NCBI RefSeq assembly: GCF_947490095.1
Contig: NZ_CANLFS010000001.1
Span: 457,598-521,597 of the forward strand
Reading direction: 5' to 3'
Source: an uncultured Halomonas sp.
GTDB taxonomy: Bacteria; Pseudomonadota; Gammaproteobacteria; Pseudomonadales; Halomonadaceae
DNA: 64,000 nucleotides
Of this stretch, positions 37,172 to 47,131 are shown piece by piece. Numbering within the stretch: the stretch's first letter is position 1; every line of letters begins with the position of its first letter. Below the pieces are notes generated by a model. The model was not told where the DNA came from. It searched no databases and saw nothing but the letters and a program-made list of their open reading frames with translations. Both the position numbers and the translations under genes were made by a program.

Positions 37172-37179
37172 GAAAAAGG

Positions 37180-37527
37180 GCTACAAAGAGCAAGGTGGCC
37201 CGCTGGTATAGGTTGCCTGCTTGGGACAGTCACCGGCCATCCCTGGCCGGTGACAGTCCCAAGCAGGGTGGCGCGGGGCGGCCGTTGCGGGCTGCCAATT
37301 GACTGATTGATTAGGTGCGTTAGCGATAAGGCCAGGTTATACCTGATAGTACTCGCGGTACTAGGCAACAAAGTTGGCGACGCCCTGCTTTCACCGCGTT
37401 CCAATAATCACTTGTCAGTATGGAAGCCAATAAAGCCGGCATTACCCGTAACGAGGGTTTCAATGTGATCAGGGTGCCCTCAGTGATGCTTTTTGAATTT
37501 TTTCAATATACGGCTCTGTGATGCTGC
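37180..37527. other. Gap between ISL3 element and wzc with a long hairpin
   Basis: About 350 bases with no supported gene. Positions 37219-37239 and 37244-37264 form a 21-base stem with a single mismatch and a 4-base loop (arms GCTTGGGACAGTCACCGGCC and its complement). There is no T-run, so it is more likely a protein-bound or transposon-end palindrome than a simple terminator. It may slow the wzc transcript. The rest of the gap shows nothing clear. Confidence 0.5.
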
Positions 37528-39729
37528 TTAGCGATATTGATAGTGGTAATAGCCGTAGTATCCGCTGGCCGTCGAGGGCTTACGCTCCACGGCGTTCAGC
37601 ACGGCGCCACGCACGGCGATGCCGTTGTCTTCCAGGCGCCGTTTGGCTGCCTTGATCTCGCGTACAGGATTTTTTTCGAAGCGGGCAACCAACAGCGTGG
37701 TATCGCAGAGCTTGCCGACCACACTGGCATCGGTCACCGCCAACATCGGCGGAGTATCAATCAGCACCAAATCAAAACGATCGCTTAGCGCCTCCATGGC
37801 CTCAGCCAGTCGCGATTGCATAAGCAATTCGGAGGGGTTCGGCGCCACCTTTCCCCGGCTAATGATGTGGCAATTCTCGATATCTGTTGAGCGAATGATA
37901 TCGGACAGCTCGTAATGCCCCGCCAGATAGTCGGAAAGCCCGGGGCTTGAATCCAACTTGAAGGCGCGATGCAGGTACCCCTTGCGCAAATCTGCATCAA
38001 CCAGCAGTACGCGCTTGCCGGCCTGAGCAAACACCGAGGCCAGGTTGATGCCCAGAAAACTCTTGCCCACGCCGGGGCTGGAGCCAGTAACCATGATGCG
38101 GTTATTGCAACCTTCCAGCAAGGCGAAGTGGAGGCTAGTGCGCAGCCCCCTAATTGCTTCGATGCTCAAGTCGGCCGGTTCACGCTCAGCCAGCACATCC
38201 GTCACCACACTCTTGGCCTCTAAACCCTTGCGTCGTAACCGGCGTGTCAGGCGTTCCTGGGCGCGTGAGAGCGGAATGGTGGCATACACGGGAATCCCGG
38301 CCGCCTCGATCTGATCAGGTGAAGTCACACCCCGGCGCAACAGCTCGCGCGTGAGTACTAAGACGACACTTAACATGAACCCTACCAACGTTGCCAGAAT
38401 CAACATTCGAGTGCGATTGGGGGCAACCTGAGCGGTAATCACTGCGTTATCAATAATGCGCACGTTGCCGATGGTGCCAGCGCGCGCCACTTCCAGTTCC
38501 TGAATCTTGTTGAGCACATTGACATAAATCGCCTGCGTGACGTCGACATCACGACGCAGGCGTACCACCTGCTGCTGAGCGGCAGGCAGCTCCTTCACAC
38601 GGTCATTCAGTTCGGTTCGGTCCTGCATGATCTGGCGGCGCTGGCGCAGCAAGGCCTGGTAGGTGGGGTGGCTAGGCGTGTAACGCTGGGCTAACTCTGC
38701 CTCCTGAAACTCCAGCTCGTTGAGCTGAGTTTCCAGCTCGATATAGCGCTGTATGGCGGCCTGAGACTCGCTATTGAGGTCGACACTATCCAGGTTAGCT
38801 CGATACTCATTTAACAACTGCTCGGCCTCAGCCAGCTGCGCGCGCAATTCTGGTGCCTGCTCTTCCAGAAACTCCAGGCTCTGCTGCGCCTGGGCAGACT
38901 GACGTTCGACATTTTGAGTTAGGAAAGTCTCGGTGACAGCATCCAGGGTACGTGCCAGTTCGATGGGATCTTCCCCCCTCATGAACAAGCGCAGCATCCC
39001 GGCACCTTCATTGCCTGAAGAGTTTTGAATATTAAGTCTCGAGCCGATACTAGCGATCGCCGAGATACGGTGTTGCTTCATAAGGCGAAAGCGAGCTCCG
39101 GGCGCCGCATCGAAGTCTTTAATGTGCAGAATCAACTCGTCGTTGAGAAATTGCTCCACCTGGCCGACCTGACCGCTGCCGATCAAGATATCGTTGAGAA
39201 GTACCCGATACCCCTCTGCTGACCGCTCGACGAATAACCGCTGGCCTCGGCGGCTGTCGGCCAAATCGAAGCGCGCAACATCGAGAGATTCGTCGCCCCA
39301 GACATGTGGCTGGCCCACCATAAACTCCGGGCGTGAAATACCCCGTCTCTTCACGAAGTTACCGATGATGGGCAACTCGACCGGCTGTACGATGACATCA
39401 CGGTCGAGACGATCCACAACCTGCCCCAGCACCATGCGTGACTGCAGTATCTGCACTTCCGCCGGAGTGCTGAGAGCCTCATCACCAATGACACTGGCTA
39501 CATTACCAAATGGGCTAACGCTTGAGCGCCGCTCAACTTGCACCAAGGCGTCTGCCTGGTAAATCGGCGTTGCCAACTGACCCTGAACGTAACCTAATCC
39601 AGAAAAAATGAGAGTTACAATAATGATCAGCCACTTGTGATCAAGCAGCACACCCAAAAAACGCCCTAGATCAATATCGGCATCCGAGCTGTTTTTCTGT
39701 TGTGTTGAAGTATTCGGAGTCTGGTTCAT
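37528..39729 (-). CDS. wzc: Capsule/EPS tyrosine autokinase Wzc
   Basis: A 733-residue polysaccharide copolymerase. The N-terminal Wzz domain has two membrane helices (about 33-51 and 445-465) around a long coiled-coil periplasmic part (about 270-420). The cytoplasmic BY-kinase domain has Walker A TGSSPGVGKSF at 548-558, Walker A' LLVDADLRKG and Walker B LVLIDTPP. It ends in a Tyr-rich tail SGYYGYYHYQYR that is autophosphorylated. Wzc controls chain length together with the phosphatase Wzb and the export channel Wza, both encoded just upstream in wza-wzb-wzc order. Confidence 0.95.
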   Translation of the reverse strand: MNQTPNTSTQQKNSSDADIDLGRFLGVLLDHKWLIIIVTLIFSGLGYVQGQLATPIYQADALVQVERRSSVSPFGNVASVIGDEALSTPAEVQILQSRMVLGQVVDRLDRDVIVQPVELPIIGNFVKRRGISRPEFMVGQPHVWGDESLDVARFDLADSRRGQRLFVERSAEGYRVLLNDILIGSGQVGQVEQFLNDELILHIKDFDAAPGARFRLMKQHRISAIASIGSRLNIQNSSGNEGAGMLRLFMRGEDPIELARTLDAVTETFLTQNVERQSAQAQQSLEFLEEQAPELRAQLAEAEQLLNEYRANLDSVDLNSESQAAIQRYIELETQLNELEFQEAELAQRYTPSHPTYQALLRQRRQIMQDRTELNDRVKELPAAQQQVVRLRRDVDVTQAIYVNVLNKIQELEVARAGTIGNVRIIDNAVITAQVAPNRTRMLILATLVGFMLSVVLVLTRELLRRGVTSPDQIEAAGIPVYATIPLSRAQERLTRRLRRKGLEAKSVVTDVLAEREPADLSIEAIRGLRTSLHFALLEGCNNRIMVTGSSPGVGKSFLGINLASVFAQAGKRVLLVDADLRKGYLHRAFKLDSSPGLSDYLAGHYELSDIIRSTDIENCHIISRGKVAPNPSELLMQSRLAEAMEALSDRFDLVLIDTPPMLAVTDASVVGKLCDTTLLVARFEKNPVREIKAAKRRLEDNGIAVRGAVLNAVERKPSTASGYYGYYHYQYR

Positions 39730-39781
39730 TAACTCGTTTACACCAAGTGATGAAAAGAATTACGAGGCCAAGGTAAGGCCG

Positions 39782-40219
39782 TCAAAGGCGTTCTACCCAG
39801 AGGCGCGTGGCCTCCCGCAACAACCGGTGAACGTGTTCGAACACTTCTGTGCTCTTGTGATAGGGGTCGGGGATGTCGGGTGATTCCCGCTGATCCAGCC
39901 ACTTTCCCATCAGCAGGGTCTTGCCGCGTGCTTCAGGCCAGCGCTTGGCCAGGGCCTGGCGCTGGCCATCCGTCATCACCAATACCAGGTCCGCCCAGGC
40001 CAGGGAGTCATCATCCAACTGCTGGGCCCGATGGTCATCGACATCAAGCCCGTCGTTCTTGGCTAGTCGGCGAGCCTGCTCATCAACAGGGTGCTGGACC
40101 AACGCGCCCAGCCCGGCAGAGCGTACCGTTACTCCCGTGAGTTGACGACGCAACATTGCCGCTGCCACGGGACTACGGCAGATATTGCCAGTGCACACTA
40201 CCAAGATCCGATGGAACAT
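39782..40219 (-). CDS. wzb: Low-molecular-weight protein-tyrosine phosphatase Wzb
   Basis: A 145-residue LMW-PTP with the catalytic loop VCTGNICRSP (Cys9 and Arg15, CX5R) at its N terminus and the acid motif DIPDPYHKS near residue 115. It dephosphorylates the Tyr cluster of Wzc so that polymerisation can cycle. It lies two bases after the wza stop and 52 bases before wzc, the standard arrangement of group 1-like capsule loci. Confidence 0.95.
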   Translation of the reverse strand: MFHRILVVCTGNICRSPVAAAMLRRQLTGVTVRSAGLGALVQHPVDEQARRLAKNDGLDVDDHRAQQLDDDSLAWADLVLVMTDGQRQALAKRWPEARGKTLLMGKWLDQRESPDIPDPYHKSTEVFEHVHRLLREATRLWVERL

Positions 40220-40221
40220 AC

Positions 40222-41346
40222 TTAGAGCAACTCTTCGAAGCCTCTACCGCTGCTACCGATGTTACCCGGTAGCGACAACGACGGCAGCAGCAAGCTAATC
40301 ACACGATTCCAGCGAGCCACGGGGGCCGTTGTGACATACACCACGTCACTGGCTTCAAGTGGAAATTTGCTGGCCATCATGTAGGCAGTGGCGTCACTGA
40401 CATCAAGCTGATATACCGTGGCCAACTTGTCGCTTTCCGCTGGCGCCGGGCGTAGCACGAAGATGCCCGAGGCATCGCCACGCGTTTCGTTGATACCCCC
40501 TACACGCGAGAGAGCATCGGTCAGCGAGAGACGCTCACGGCTCATACGCAGATTGCCCGGCGAAATGACTTGCCCAAGCATGGCGATTCCCTGATTATCG
40601 GCGCTTGCCAGGTGAAGCTGATCGCCATCGCGCAGTAACCGATTCTGGGTTTGGTCACCCTCACTAAGAATCGCAAAGAGCGATAGCTGTTCCTCCTCAC
40701 CATCACGAATCAGGGTGAGATCGTGCCAGTAGGCATCATCGCTCGGCCCCCCGGCAGCATTGATGGCATCCACGATGGTCATGGGCACGTTAGTAATCGG
40801 TAGTGCGCCCGGTGAACCCACGGCACCAGTCACATAGGCTTTCTTTGCATTGAACTGAGCGACGAACACATCCACCTGTGGATCTTTCAGATACACCGAA
40901 AGGCCACGCGTCAATTGCACGCGAATTTGATCGGTCGTCTTGCCAACCACACTAATGCGGCCCAAGAAAGGATAGAAGATGGTACCGTCCGGTCTTACGA
41001 CATTGCCGGCCTCAGATGCGCTACGCTCCGCTCCAGCAGGAATCGTGAGTTCGGGGTGATCATAAATGATGATGCTCAGGATATCGCCAGCACCCACTTG
41101 GTAATCGTACTCGGCAATCTTGCGACGTAGTTCCTCTGGCTGAGGATGCGCGGTGGGTCGTTGGCGTTCAACACGCTGTAAAAGCTGCGGCGTGATGGCA
41201 TAGATATCCACCAGCGAGGTCAAGTCAACGCTTTCACTGTCATCTGCTCGACGCTCCATGTGCCCGCCAGGGGCAATGACACAGCTAGTCATGCCAAGCA
41301 ACGCCAGGCCCGCAAGCACCATCCGAAGTGACTTGGATATCGCCAT
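40222..41346 (-). CDS. wza: Outer-membrane polysaccharide export protein Wza
   Basis: A 374-residue lipoprotein with signal peptide and lipobox GMTSC (Cys22). The Poly_export domain (YQVGAGDILSIIIYDHPELT) is followed by SLBB repeats (KKAYVTGAVGSPGALPITNV and MLGQVISPGNLRMSRERLSL). Wza octamers form the exit channel for the polymer. ATG 41346 has AAAGGGGA upstream. An ops element is 63 bases upstream in the untranslated leader, suggesting RfaH control of wza and everything downstream. Confidence 0.94.
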   Translation of the reverse strand: MAISKSLRMVLAGLALLGMTSCVIAPGGHMERRADDSESVDLTSLVDIYAITPQLLQRVERQRPTAHPQPEELRRKIAEYDYQVGAGDILSIIIYDHPELTIPAGAERSASEAGNVVRPDGTIFYPFLGRISVVGKTTDQIRVQLTRGLSVYLKDPQVDVFVAQFNAKKAYVTGAVGSPGALPITNVPMTIVDAINAAGGPSDDAYWHDLTLIRDGEEEQLSLFAILSEGDQTQNRLLRDGDQLHLASADNQGIAMLGQVISPGNLRMSRERLSLTDALSRVGGINETRGDASGIFVLRPAPAESDKLATVYQLDVSDATAYMMASKFPLEASDVVYVTTAPVARWNRVISLLLPSLSLPGNIGSSGRGFEELL

Positions 41347-41408
41347 TAACAATCCCCTTTGTTCTAGATGTCAGCTGGGCCCTGGAGCACACACCAAGGT
41401 TGATTCGA

Positions 41409-41421
41409 GCACGCTACCGCC
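41409..41421 (-). promoter_or_regulatory. ops element (RfaH recruitment site) upstream of wza
   Basis: On the minus strand the sequence GGCGGTAGCGTGC is identical to the ops core of enterobacterial capsule, LPS and haemolysin operons. It pauses RNA polymerase and recruits the NusG paralogue RfaH, which suppresses termination over long operons. It lies in the 158-base leader between the WbpM-like gene and wza, in the transcribed orientation of the whole locus. A perfect 13-base match at the right place makes chance unlikely. Confidence 0.85.
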
Positions 41422-41504
41422 CCGAGGTGTTGGCGCATTCTCGAGGCCTTGACAACAGTGTATCTGACATCGGTTCGAACCGGATTTACTCGATTAAACG
41501 ATGA

Positions 41505-43682
41505 TCAGTGTTTGTCGGATTTGTAGACAGTCTTCGCTGTATCCGCCGTCTGGCCGAGCTTCGCAGACGTAGAATCTGAAAACGCGCTACTCTGGCACGG
41601 CTCATCAAACCAGGCTGGCAAGGCTGCACCCACCTCAGCGCTTGCACCGCTCATGGCCAGCGCCGGGGATAGTTTCACCTGGTTGTGCTCTAAACTCTCT
41701 TGGACTCCGATAGACCCCTCGGCAGTCTCGTCAAGCATTCGCTCGCGCTTCTCCTTTTGAAGCCAGCGGATATCGACCATTTCGCTCTGGGGAGCGTAGC
41801 CTGTCGAAGCGGAGCGCAAAATCTTTCGAACCTGATCCATATCCTGACGTTGACAGGCGCTGTCCAGCGCCTCGAGTACCCGCTGCAGCTCCCGCCATTC
41901 GAGCATCGATTCGTTAGCCGTCATGATCCGTGGGTGAGGCGTCGATTTCGAAGCATCGGCGATGAGAAGCTCCTCATAAAGCTTCTCTCCGGGGCGAAGA
42001 CCGGAAAATCGGATGCCAATATCACCTTTTTTCTCCTTCATTAGCGGCTGCACCGCCCGTTCTCCCTCGGGCGTCTCGAGAAAATAGGGCTGCAGGCCGG
42101 ACAATCGCACCATTCGATAAGCAAGGTCGGTAATCCTGACTGGTTCCCCCATGTCGAGAACAAACACATCCCCTCCCTTCGCCATGGCGCCGGCCTGTAT
42201 CACCAATTGGGAAGCTTCCGGAATTGTCATGAAGTAACGAGTGATATCGGGATGCGTCACTGTGATGGGGCCGCCTCGCTCTATCTGGTTACGAAACAGG
42301 GGTACTACAGAGCCAGAGGAACCGAGTACGTTGCCGAACCTGACCATTGCAAACCGAGTTGCAGACTGCTCTTTCGCGAGCGCCTGACAGATTAGCTCGG
42401 CCAACCGCTTGGTGGCGCCCATCACATTCGTGGGCCGAACGGCCTTGTCGGTGGAGATAAGCACAACTTTTTCCACTCCCACCGCTACGGCCGCCTTGGC
42501 CATGGTCAATGTACCGAAGACGTTATTGCGAATGCCTTCGGCCATGTTCTGCTCAACCAACGGCACATGTTTATAGGCCGCTGCGTGGTAAACCGTATCG
42601 ACATGGAACAGGCGCATAAGCGCCTCAAGCCGCTCACCATCCTGAACTGAGGCGAGGATGGGAAGGCACAGTGCCTTAGGCCCCTCCCCCATCTTCATAT
42701 GAGTAATATCCTGTTCTATGCGATAGAGCGAGAATTCCGATACATCGATGAGCAGTAGCTGGCGGGGTTGCTGTGCAAGAATCTGACGACTGAGCTCACT
42801 ACCTATCGAGCCCCCAGCACCTGTGACCATCACCACTTTGCCGGCAATATCTGCTCCCATCAGGGAAGCGTCTGGTGGGATGGGGTCTCGGCCTAGCAAA
42901 TCCTCGATCGCCACATCTCGCAGTTCGTTGAATTTGGCCTTGCCGGAGATCACGTCAGCCATGTCTGGAATGGTTTGGACCGGAACGTTCAGGGTTTCAA
43001 CGGATTCCAGAACTTCCTGGCGCCGGGCCCGTGTTGCCTCCGGGATGGCCAGGAGGAACTTCTCGACGCCATACACCTTGATAATATGGCTACACTCTTC
43101 AGGGGCATACACCTTGAGTCCCTGAATGTGGCTTCCTTGAAGCTTGGGGGCGAAGTCCACAAACGCTACAGGTCGATAGTCACGCCCGTGGCGAAGCGAC
43201 ATCACCAGTTGCCGACCAGCGGCGCCGGCTCCGTAGACCAACACGTTAGATTTACGCCGTTCCTTATCACTGAGATAGAGATGTCGCAACCCGAACCTGA
43301 CACCACCCACCGTTATCAGTGCCAGCATGGCGTAGATGAACGGCACCGAGCCAGGGATGGGGAGGTGGAACAGGACCACCGTTAAGCCGAGCACAATCGA
43401 TGAAGCTATAATGCCAATCAGGATCGTCTGGGTAGCCTTGAGGCCGAGGTAGCGGATTATGGCTCGATAAAAGCCGAGCTTGACAAACAGAGCAATGCTG
43501 ACTGGTACCACGATAGGCAGGGCCAGCCATGTACCGGGTTTGATCAGGAACGTGAAGCTGTCGAGCCTGAGCCACATGGCGCCCATAAAACTGACCGTGA
43601 TAAGCACGATATCCGCTATTACCTGTATCACGCGCTTGCTGGTGCGAGACAGCCCGAACAGCATTGATAGATAAGGAGACAT
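41505..43682 (-). CDS. Membrane UDP-GlcNAc 4,6-dehydratase (PglF/WbpM-like)
   Basis: A 725-residue protein. Four N-terminal membrane helices (about 15-130) precede a CoA-binding-like Rossmann domain (about 140-265, NVLVYGAGAAGRQLVMSL). The catalytic SDR domain has VTGAGGSIGSELSRQI at about 286-301 and VYHAAAYKHVPLVEQN. It converts UDP-GlcNAc to the 4-keto-6-deoxy sugar, the first step to diNAcBac; the PglE-, PglD- and PglC-like enzymes are at 20-22.6 kb. The last ~90 residues, rich in Ser, Ala and Thr, extend beyond the usual C terminus. ATG 43682 gives the family's start; upstream in-frame ATGs exist. Confidence 0.9.
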   Translation of the reverse strand: MSPYLSMLFGLSRTSKRVIQVIADIVLITVSFMGAMWLRLDSFTFLIKPGTWLALPIVVPVSIALFVKLGFYRAIIRYLGLKATQTILIGIIASSIVLGLTVVLFHLPIPGSVPFIYAMLALITVGGVRFGLRHLYLSDKERRKSNVLVYGAGAAGRQLVMSLRHGRDYRPVAFVDFAPKLQGSHIQGLKVYAPEECSHIIKVYGVEKFLLAIPEATRARRQEVLESVETLNVPVQTIPDMADVISGKAKFNELRDVAIEDLLGRDPIPPDASLMGADIAGKVVMVTGAGGSIGSELSRQILAQQPRQLLLIDVSEFSLYRIEQDITHMKMGEGPKALCLPILASVQDGERLEALMRLFHVDTVYHAAAYKHVPLVEQNMAEGIRNNVFGTLTMAKAAVAVGVEKVVLISTDKAVRPTNVMGATKRLAELICQALAKEQSATRFAMVRFGNVLGSSGSVVPLFRNQIERGGPITVTHPDITRYFMTIPEASQLVIQAGAMAKGGDVFVLDMGEPVRITDLAYRMVRLSGLQPYFLETPEGERAVQPLMKEKKGDIGIRFSGLRPGEKLYEELLIADASKSTPHPRIMTANESMLEWRELQRVLEALDSACQRQDMDQVRKILRSASTGYAPQSEMVDIRWLQKEKRERMLDETAEGSIGVQESLEHNQVKLSPALAMSGASAEVGAALPAWFDEPCQSSAFSDSTSAKLGQTADTAKTVYKSDKH

Positions 43683-44024
43683 GGCAGCCCTTCTTGATTG
43701 CACCAGCATTAATGAATCGCTTACTGACATTCCGCCAGCTAAGGGCATTCCCTAGTACGGATTCATTCGATGGCCACACACCAACCTTACTCACGGTTAC
43801 ACTATGATGCAAATAAAAACTTTACACCACACATAGAAACACCATGCAGGTTGGATGAGTATCATGATTCGGGCAGCAGTGGAGGCTGGAACTATCACAA
43901 AGAGCTACGCTGGCACCTAAGCAGCACTTAACTGTGACAGCTCTGGCCCTTTGGGCGATGTAGCGCTACTGCCTTGATAGCACGGCTCTTACAAGCCGAA
44001 ATGTGTGAAAAAACACCATTCACA
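43683..44024. other. Gap between the polysaccharide locus and nqrM
   Basis: About 340 bases with no supported gene. It must contain the promoter of the polysaccharide locus (minus strand); the AT-rich stretch around 43800-43850 is the likely place, but no pair of hexamers is convincing. Confidence 0.4.
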
Positions 44025-44060
44025 AAAATAAAACCCCGCAGGGAAAGAGCCCAGCAGGGG
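44025..44060 (-). terminator. Terminator after nqrM
   Basis: On the minus strand CCCCTGCTGGG...CCCTGCGGGG forms a stem with an internal bulge (44034-44060), followed directly by TTTTATTTTTG (44025-44033). This is a rho-independent terminator closing the nqr transcript about 100 bases after the nqrM stop. Confidence 0.62.
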
Positions 44061-44156
44061 ATGAGGGAGCAACGCCGCCTGCTCATGACATCGCAGGAGA
44101 CGTTGAAGGGGCAGGTAATGTTAACGCCAGGCGGCGTTGAAGGGAGTCAAGCAGTT

Positions 44157-44411
44157 TTACCGCCGGGTGGCGTCGTATCCCAGGTCGGCACCGCGGCTCT
44201 CGTCGCTGCGCCGGCGCTCGCTGACGGCCTTGCGGTTCTCTTCCTCGCAGACATCGTCCTTGCCGCCGCAGATCTCGCAACCGTCCTTGAGGCCGAGCTG
44301 GTTGAGCCCGCCACACGAGCCGGCGATGGGCTTGCGGCCCATGATCACGCCGACGGACATGGCCGCCATGACCAGCAACATGAAGGCGAAGGCCATAAGC
44401 CAGATAGTCAT
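44157..44411 (-). CDS. nqrM: Na+-NQR maturation factor NqrM
   Basis: An 84-residue protein with one N-terminal membrane helix (about 3-24) and a Cys-rich part GSCGGLNQLGLKDGCEICGG with four conserved Cys. NqrM (DUF539) delivers or inserts the iron centre between NqrD and NqrE. It follows nqrF by 131 bases containing a strong hairpin, the common place for this gene. Confidence 0.93.
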   Translation of the reverse strand: MTIWLMAFAFMLLVMAAMSVGVIMGRKPIAGSCGGLNQLGLKDGCEICGGKDDVCEEENRKAVSERRRSDESRGADLGYDATRR

Positions 44412-44490
44412 CAGATTCTCTCCTTGGGAAGTACAGAATAGACAGTGTGTGTTGCCGCGCGTTCGGCCGGAAACGCGTCCTGCCCATGCA

Positions 44491-44520
44491 ACGGGGGCCG
44501 GCCTTGTGGCCGGCCCCCGT
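44491..44520 (-). terminator. Strong hairpin between nqrF and nqrM
   Basis: Perfect 13-base GC-rich arms ACGGGGGCCGGCC (44491-44503) and complement (44508-44520) with a TTGT loop. No T-run follows on either strand, so it may only attenuate transcription into nqrM or protect the nqrABCDEF mRNA end. Confidence 0.5.
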
Positions 44521-44542
44521 CATTACCCGCAGGCGATTGGCA

Positions 44543-45775
44543 TCATCCGCCGAAGTCGTCCAGCAGGATGTTTTCGGGCTCTACCCCGAGATCCAGCAGC
44601 AGCTTGATCACGGAGGCGTTCATCATGGGCGGCCCGCACATGTAGTACTCGCAGTCCTCGGGGGCCGGATGGTCCTTGAGGTACTTCTCGTAGAGGACGT
44701 TATGGATGAAGCCGGTGGGGCCTTCCCAGTTGTCCTCGGGCTGCGGGTCGGAGAGCGCCAGGTGCCAGTCGAAGTTATCGTGCTCTTCGGCCAGCTTGTC
44801 GTACTCCTCGTTGTAGAAGGTCTCGCGCCAGGAGCGTGCCCCGTACCAGAAGGTGATCTTGCGCTTCGTGTCGAGGCGCTTGAGCTGGTCGAAGATATGG
44901 CTGCGCATCGGCGCCATGCCGGCACCACCGCCCACGAAGACCATCTCGGCGTCGGTGTCCTTGGCGAAGAACTCGCCGAAGGGCCCCATCACCGTGACCT
45001 TGTCGCCCGCCTTCAGGCTGAAGACATAGGTCGACATCAGGCCCGGGGCATGATCGGTGTTGGGCGGCGGCGTGGCGATGCGGATGTTGAACTTGAGGAT
45101 GCCCTTCTCTTCCGGGTAGTTCGCCATGGAGTAGGCGCGGATGACTTCCTCGTTGTTCTTGTGGGAGACATTGAACAGGCCAAATTTCTCCCAGTCGCCC
45201 CGGTACTCCTCCTCGATATCGAAGTCCTTGAAGGCGATATCGTAGGGCGGCGCCACCAGCTGCACGTAGCCACCGGCGCGGAAGGCCACTTCCTCGCCCT
45301 CCGGCAGCTTGAGGTTGAGCTCCTTGATGAAGGTGGCGACGTTGGGGTTCTCGATGACCTCGCATTCCCACTTCTTGACGCCGAAGACCTCCTCGGGCAC
45401 CTCGATGCTCATGTCCTGCTTCACCGGCACCTGACAGGAAAGACGCCAGCCGTCCTTCTTCTCACGCATGGTGAAGTGGGCTTCCTCGGTGGGGAGGATG
45501 GCACCGCCCCCCTCCTCGACGCGGCACTTGCACTGGGCACAGGAGCCACCGCCGCCACACGCGGACGAGAGGAAGATGCCATTGGCGGCCAGGGTGTTAA
45601 GCAGTTTCCCCCCGGCCTGGGTGGTGATGGTGTTCTCGGGATCACCATTGACCTCGATCTGCACATCGCCGGTGCTGACCAGCCGGCTGCGCGCGGCCAG
45701 GATCACCGCCGTCAGACCGATGATGATCACGGTAAACATGACCACACCGAGCAAGATGACTGATGTATCAACCAT
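44543..45775 (-). CDS. nqrF: Na+-translocating NADH:quinone reductase subunit F
   Basis: A 410-residue NADH-oxidising subunit: an N-terminal membrane helix, a plant-type ferredoxin domain with Cys73, Cys79, Cys82 and Cys114 for the [2Fe-2S] centre, an FAD domain with RAYSMANYP, and an NADH domain with [14 protein letters not shown]. Electrons enter the sodium pump here. It is the last of the six structural genes, 67 bases downstream of nqrE. Confidence 0.97.
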   Translation of the reverse strand: MVDTSVILLGVVMFTVIIIGLTAVILAARSRLVSTGDVQIEVNGDPENTITTQAGGKLLNTLAANGIFLSSACGGGGSCAQCKCRVEEGGGAILPTEEAHFTMREKKDGWRLSCQVPVKQDMSIEVPEEVFGVKKWECEVIENPNVATFIKELNLKLPEGEEVAFRAGGYVQLVAPPYDIAFKDFDIEEEYRGDWEKFGLFNVSHKNNEEVIRAYSMANYPEEKGILKFNIRIATPPPNTDHAPGLMSTYVFSLKAGDKVTVMGPFGEFFAKDTDAEMVFVGGGAGMAPMRSHIFDQLKRLDTKRKITFWYGARSWRETFYNEEYDKLAEEHDNFDWHLALSDPQPEDNWEGPTGFIHNVLYEKYLKDHPAPEDCEYYMCGPPMMNASVIKLLLDLGVEPENILLDDFGG

Positions 45776-45841
45776 GTCGGTTTCCTATTGCTAGACGTTG
45801 TCGGGTGCCCGGCGCCACCGGCGCCGGGGCCTCAAGACGGC

Positions 45842-46459
<618 letters not shown>

Positions 46460-46460
46460 G

Positions 46461-47129
46461 TTACACGGCCTCCTTGGGTTCGGTGTTGGCCTTCATCTTG
46501 AACTCGTTCTCCTCGACCTGCTCCGGGTTGAGCGAACGCAGCACCCAGATGATCAGACCGATGATGAAGAAGGCCGACGGGGGCAGCAGCAGCAGGCCAT
46601 TCGGCACATACCAGCCACCATTCTGTACGGTTTCCAGCACGGTCACGCCGAACACACTGCCCGAGCCGAACAGCTCGCGGAAGAAGCTCACCGTCATCAG
46701 GATGAAGCCGTAGCCCAGGCCGTTGCCGACGCCATCCAGAAACGACAGCTTGGGGCTGTTCTGCATGGCGAAGCCTTCGGCACGGCCCATCACGATGCAG
46801 TTGGTGATGATCAGGCCCACGAACACCGAGAGCTGCTTGGACATCTCATAGGCATAGGCCTTGAGGATCTGGTCCACCACGATCACCAGCGAGGCGATGA
46901 TGGTCATCTGCACGATGATGCGGATGGACGACGGGATATGATGACGGATCAGCGACACGAACAGGTTCGAGAAGGCCGTCACGAAGATCACCGCGATGGT
47001 CATGACCAGCGACACGCTCATGCTGCTGGTCACCGCCAGGGCCGAGCAGATCCCCAGGATCTGCAGCGCGATGGGGTTATTCTTGAATATCGGCGTCGTC
47101 AGGACGCCTTTGGGGGTCGGTTCAGACAT
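46461..47129 (-). CDS. nqrD: Na+-NQR subunit D
   Basis: A 222-residue membrane subunit with six helices, the inverted-repeat partner of NqrE. Cys in [13 protein letters not shown] and [12 protein letters not shown] correspond to the iron ligands. It is two bases from nqrC and one base from nqrE, in operon order A-F. Confidence 0.97.
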   Translation of the reverse strand: MSEPTPKGVLTTPIFKNNPIALQILGICSALAVTSSMSVSLVMTIAVIFVTAFSNLFVSLIRHHIPSSIRIIVQMTIIASLVIVVDQILKAYAYEMSKQLSVFVGLIITNCIVMGRAEGFAMQNSPKLSFLDGVGNGLGYGFILMTVSFFRELFGSGSVFGVTVLETVQNGGWYVPNGLLLLPPSAFFIIGLIIWVLRSLNPEQVEENEFKMKANTEPKEAV

Positions 47130-47131
47130 CG

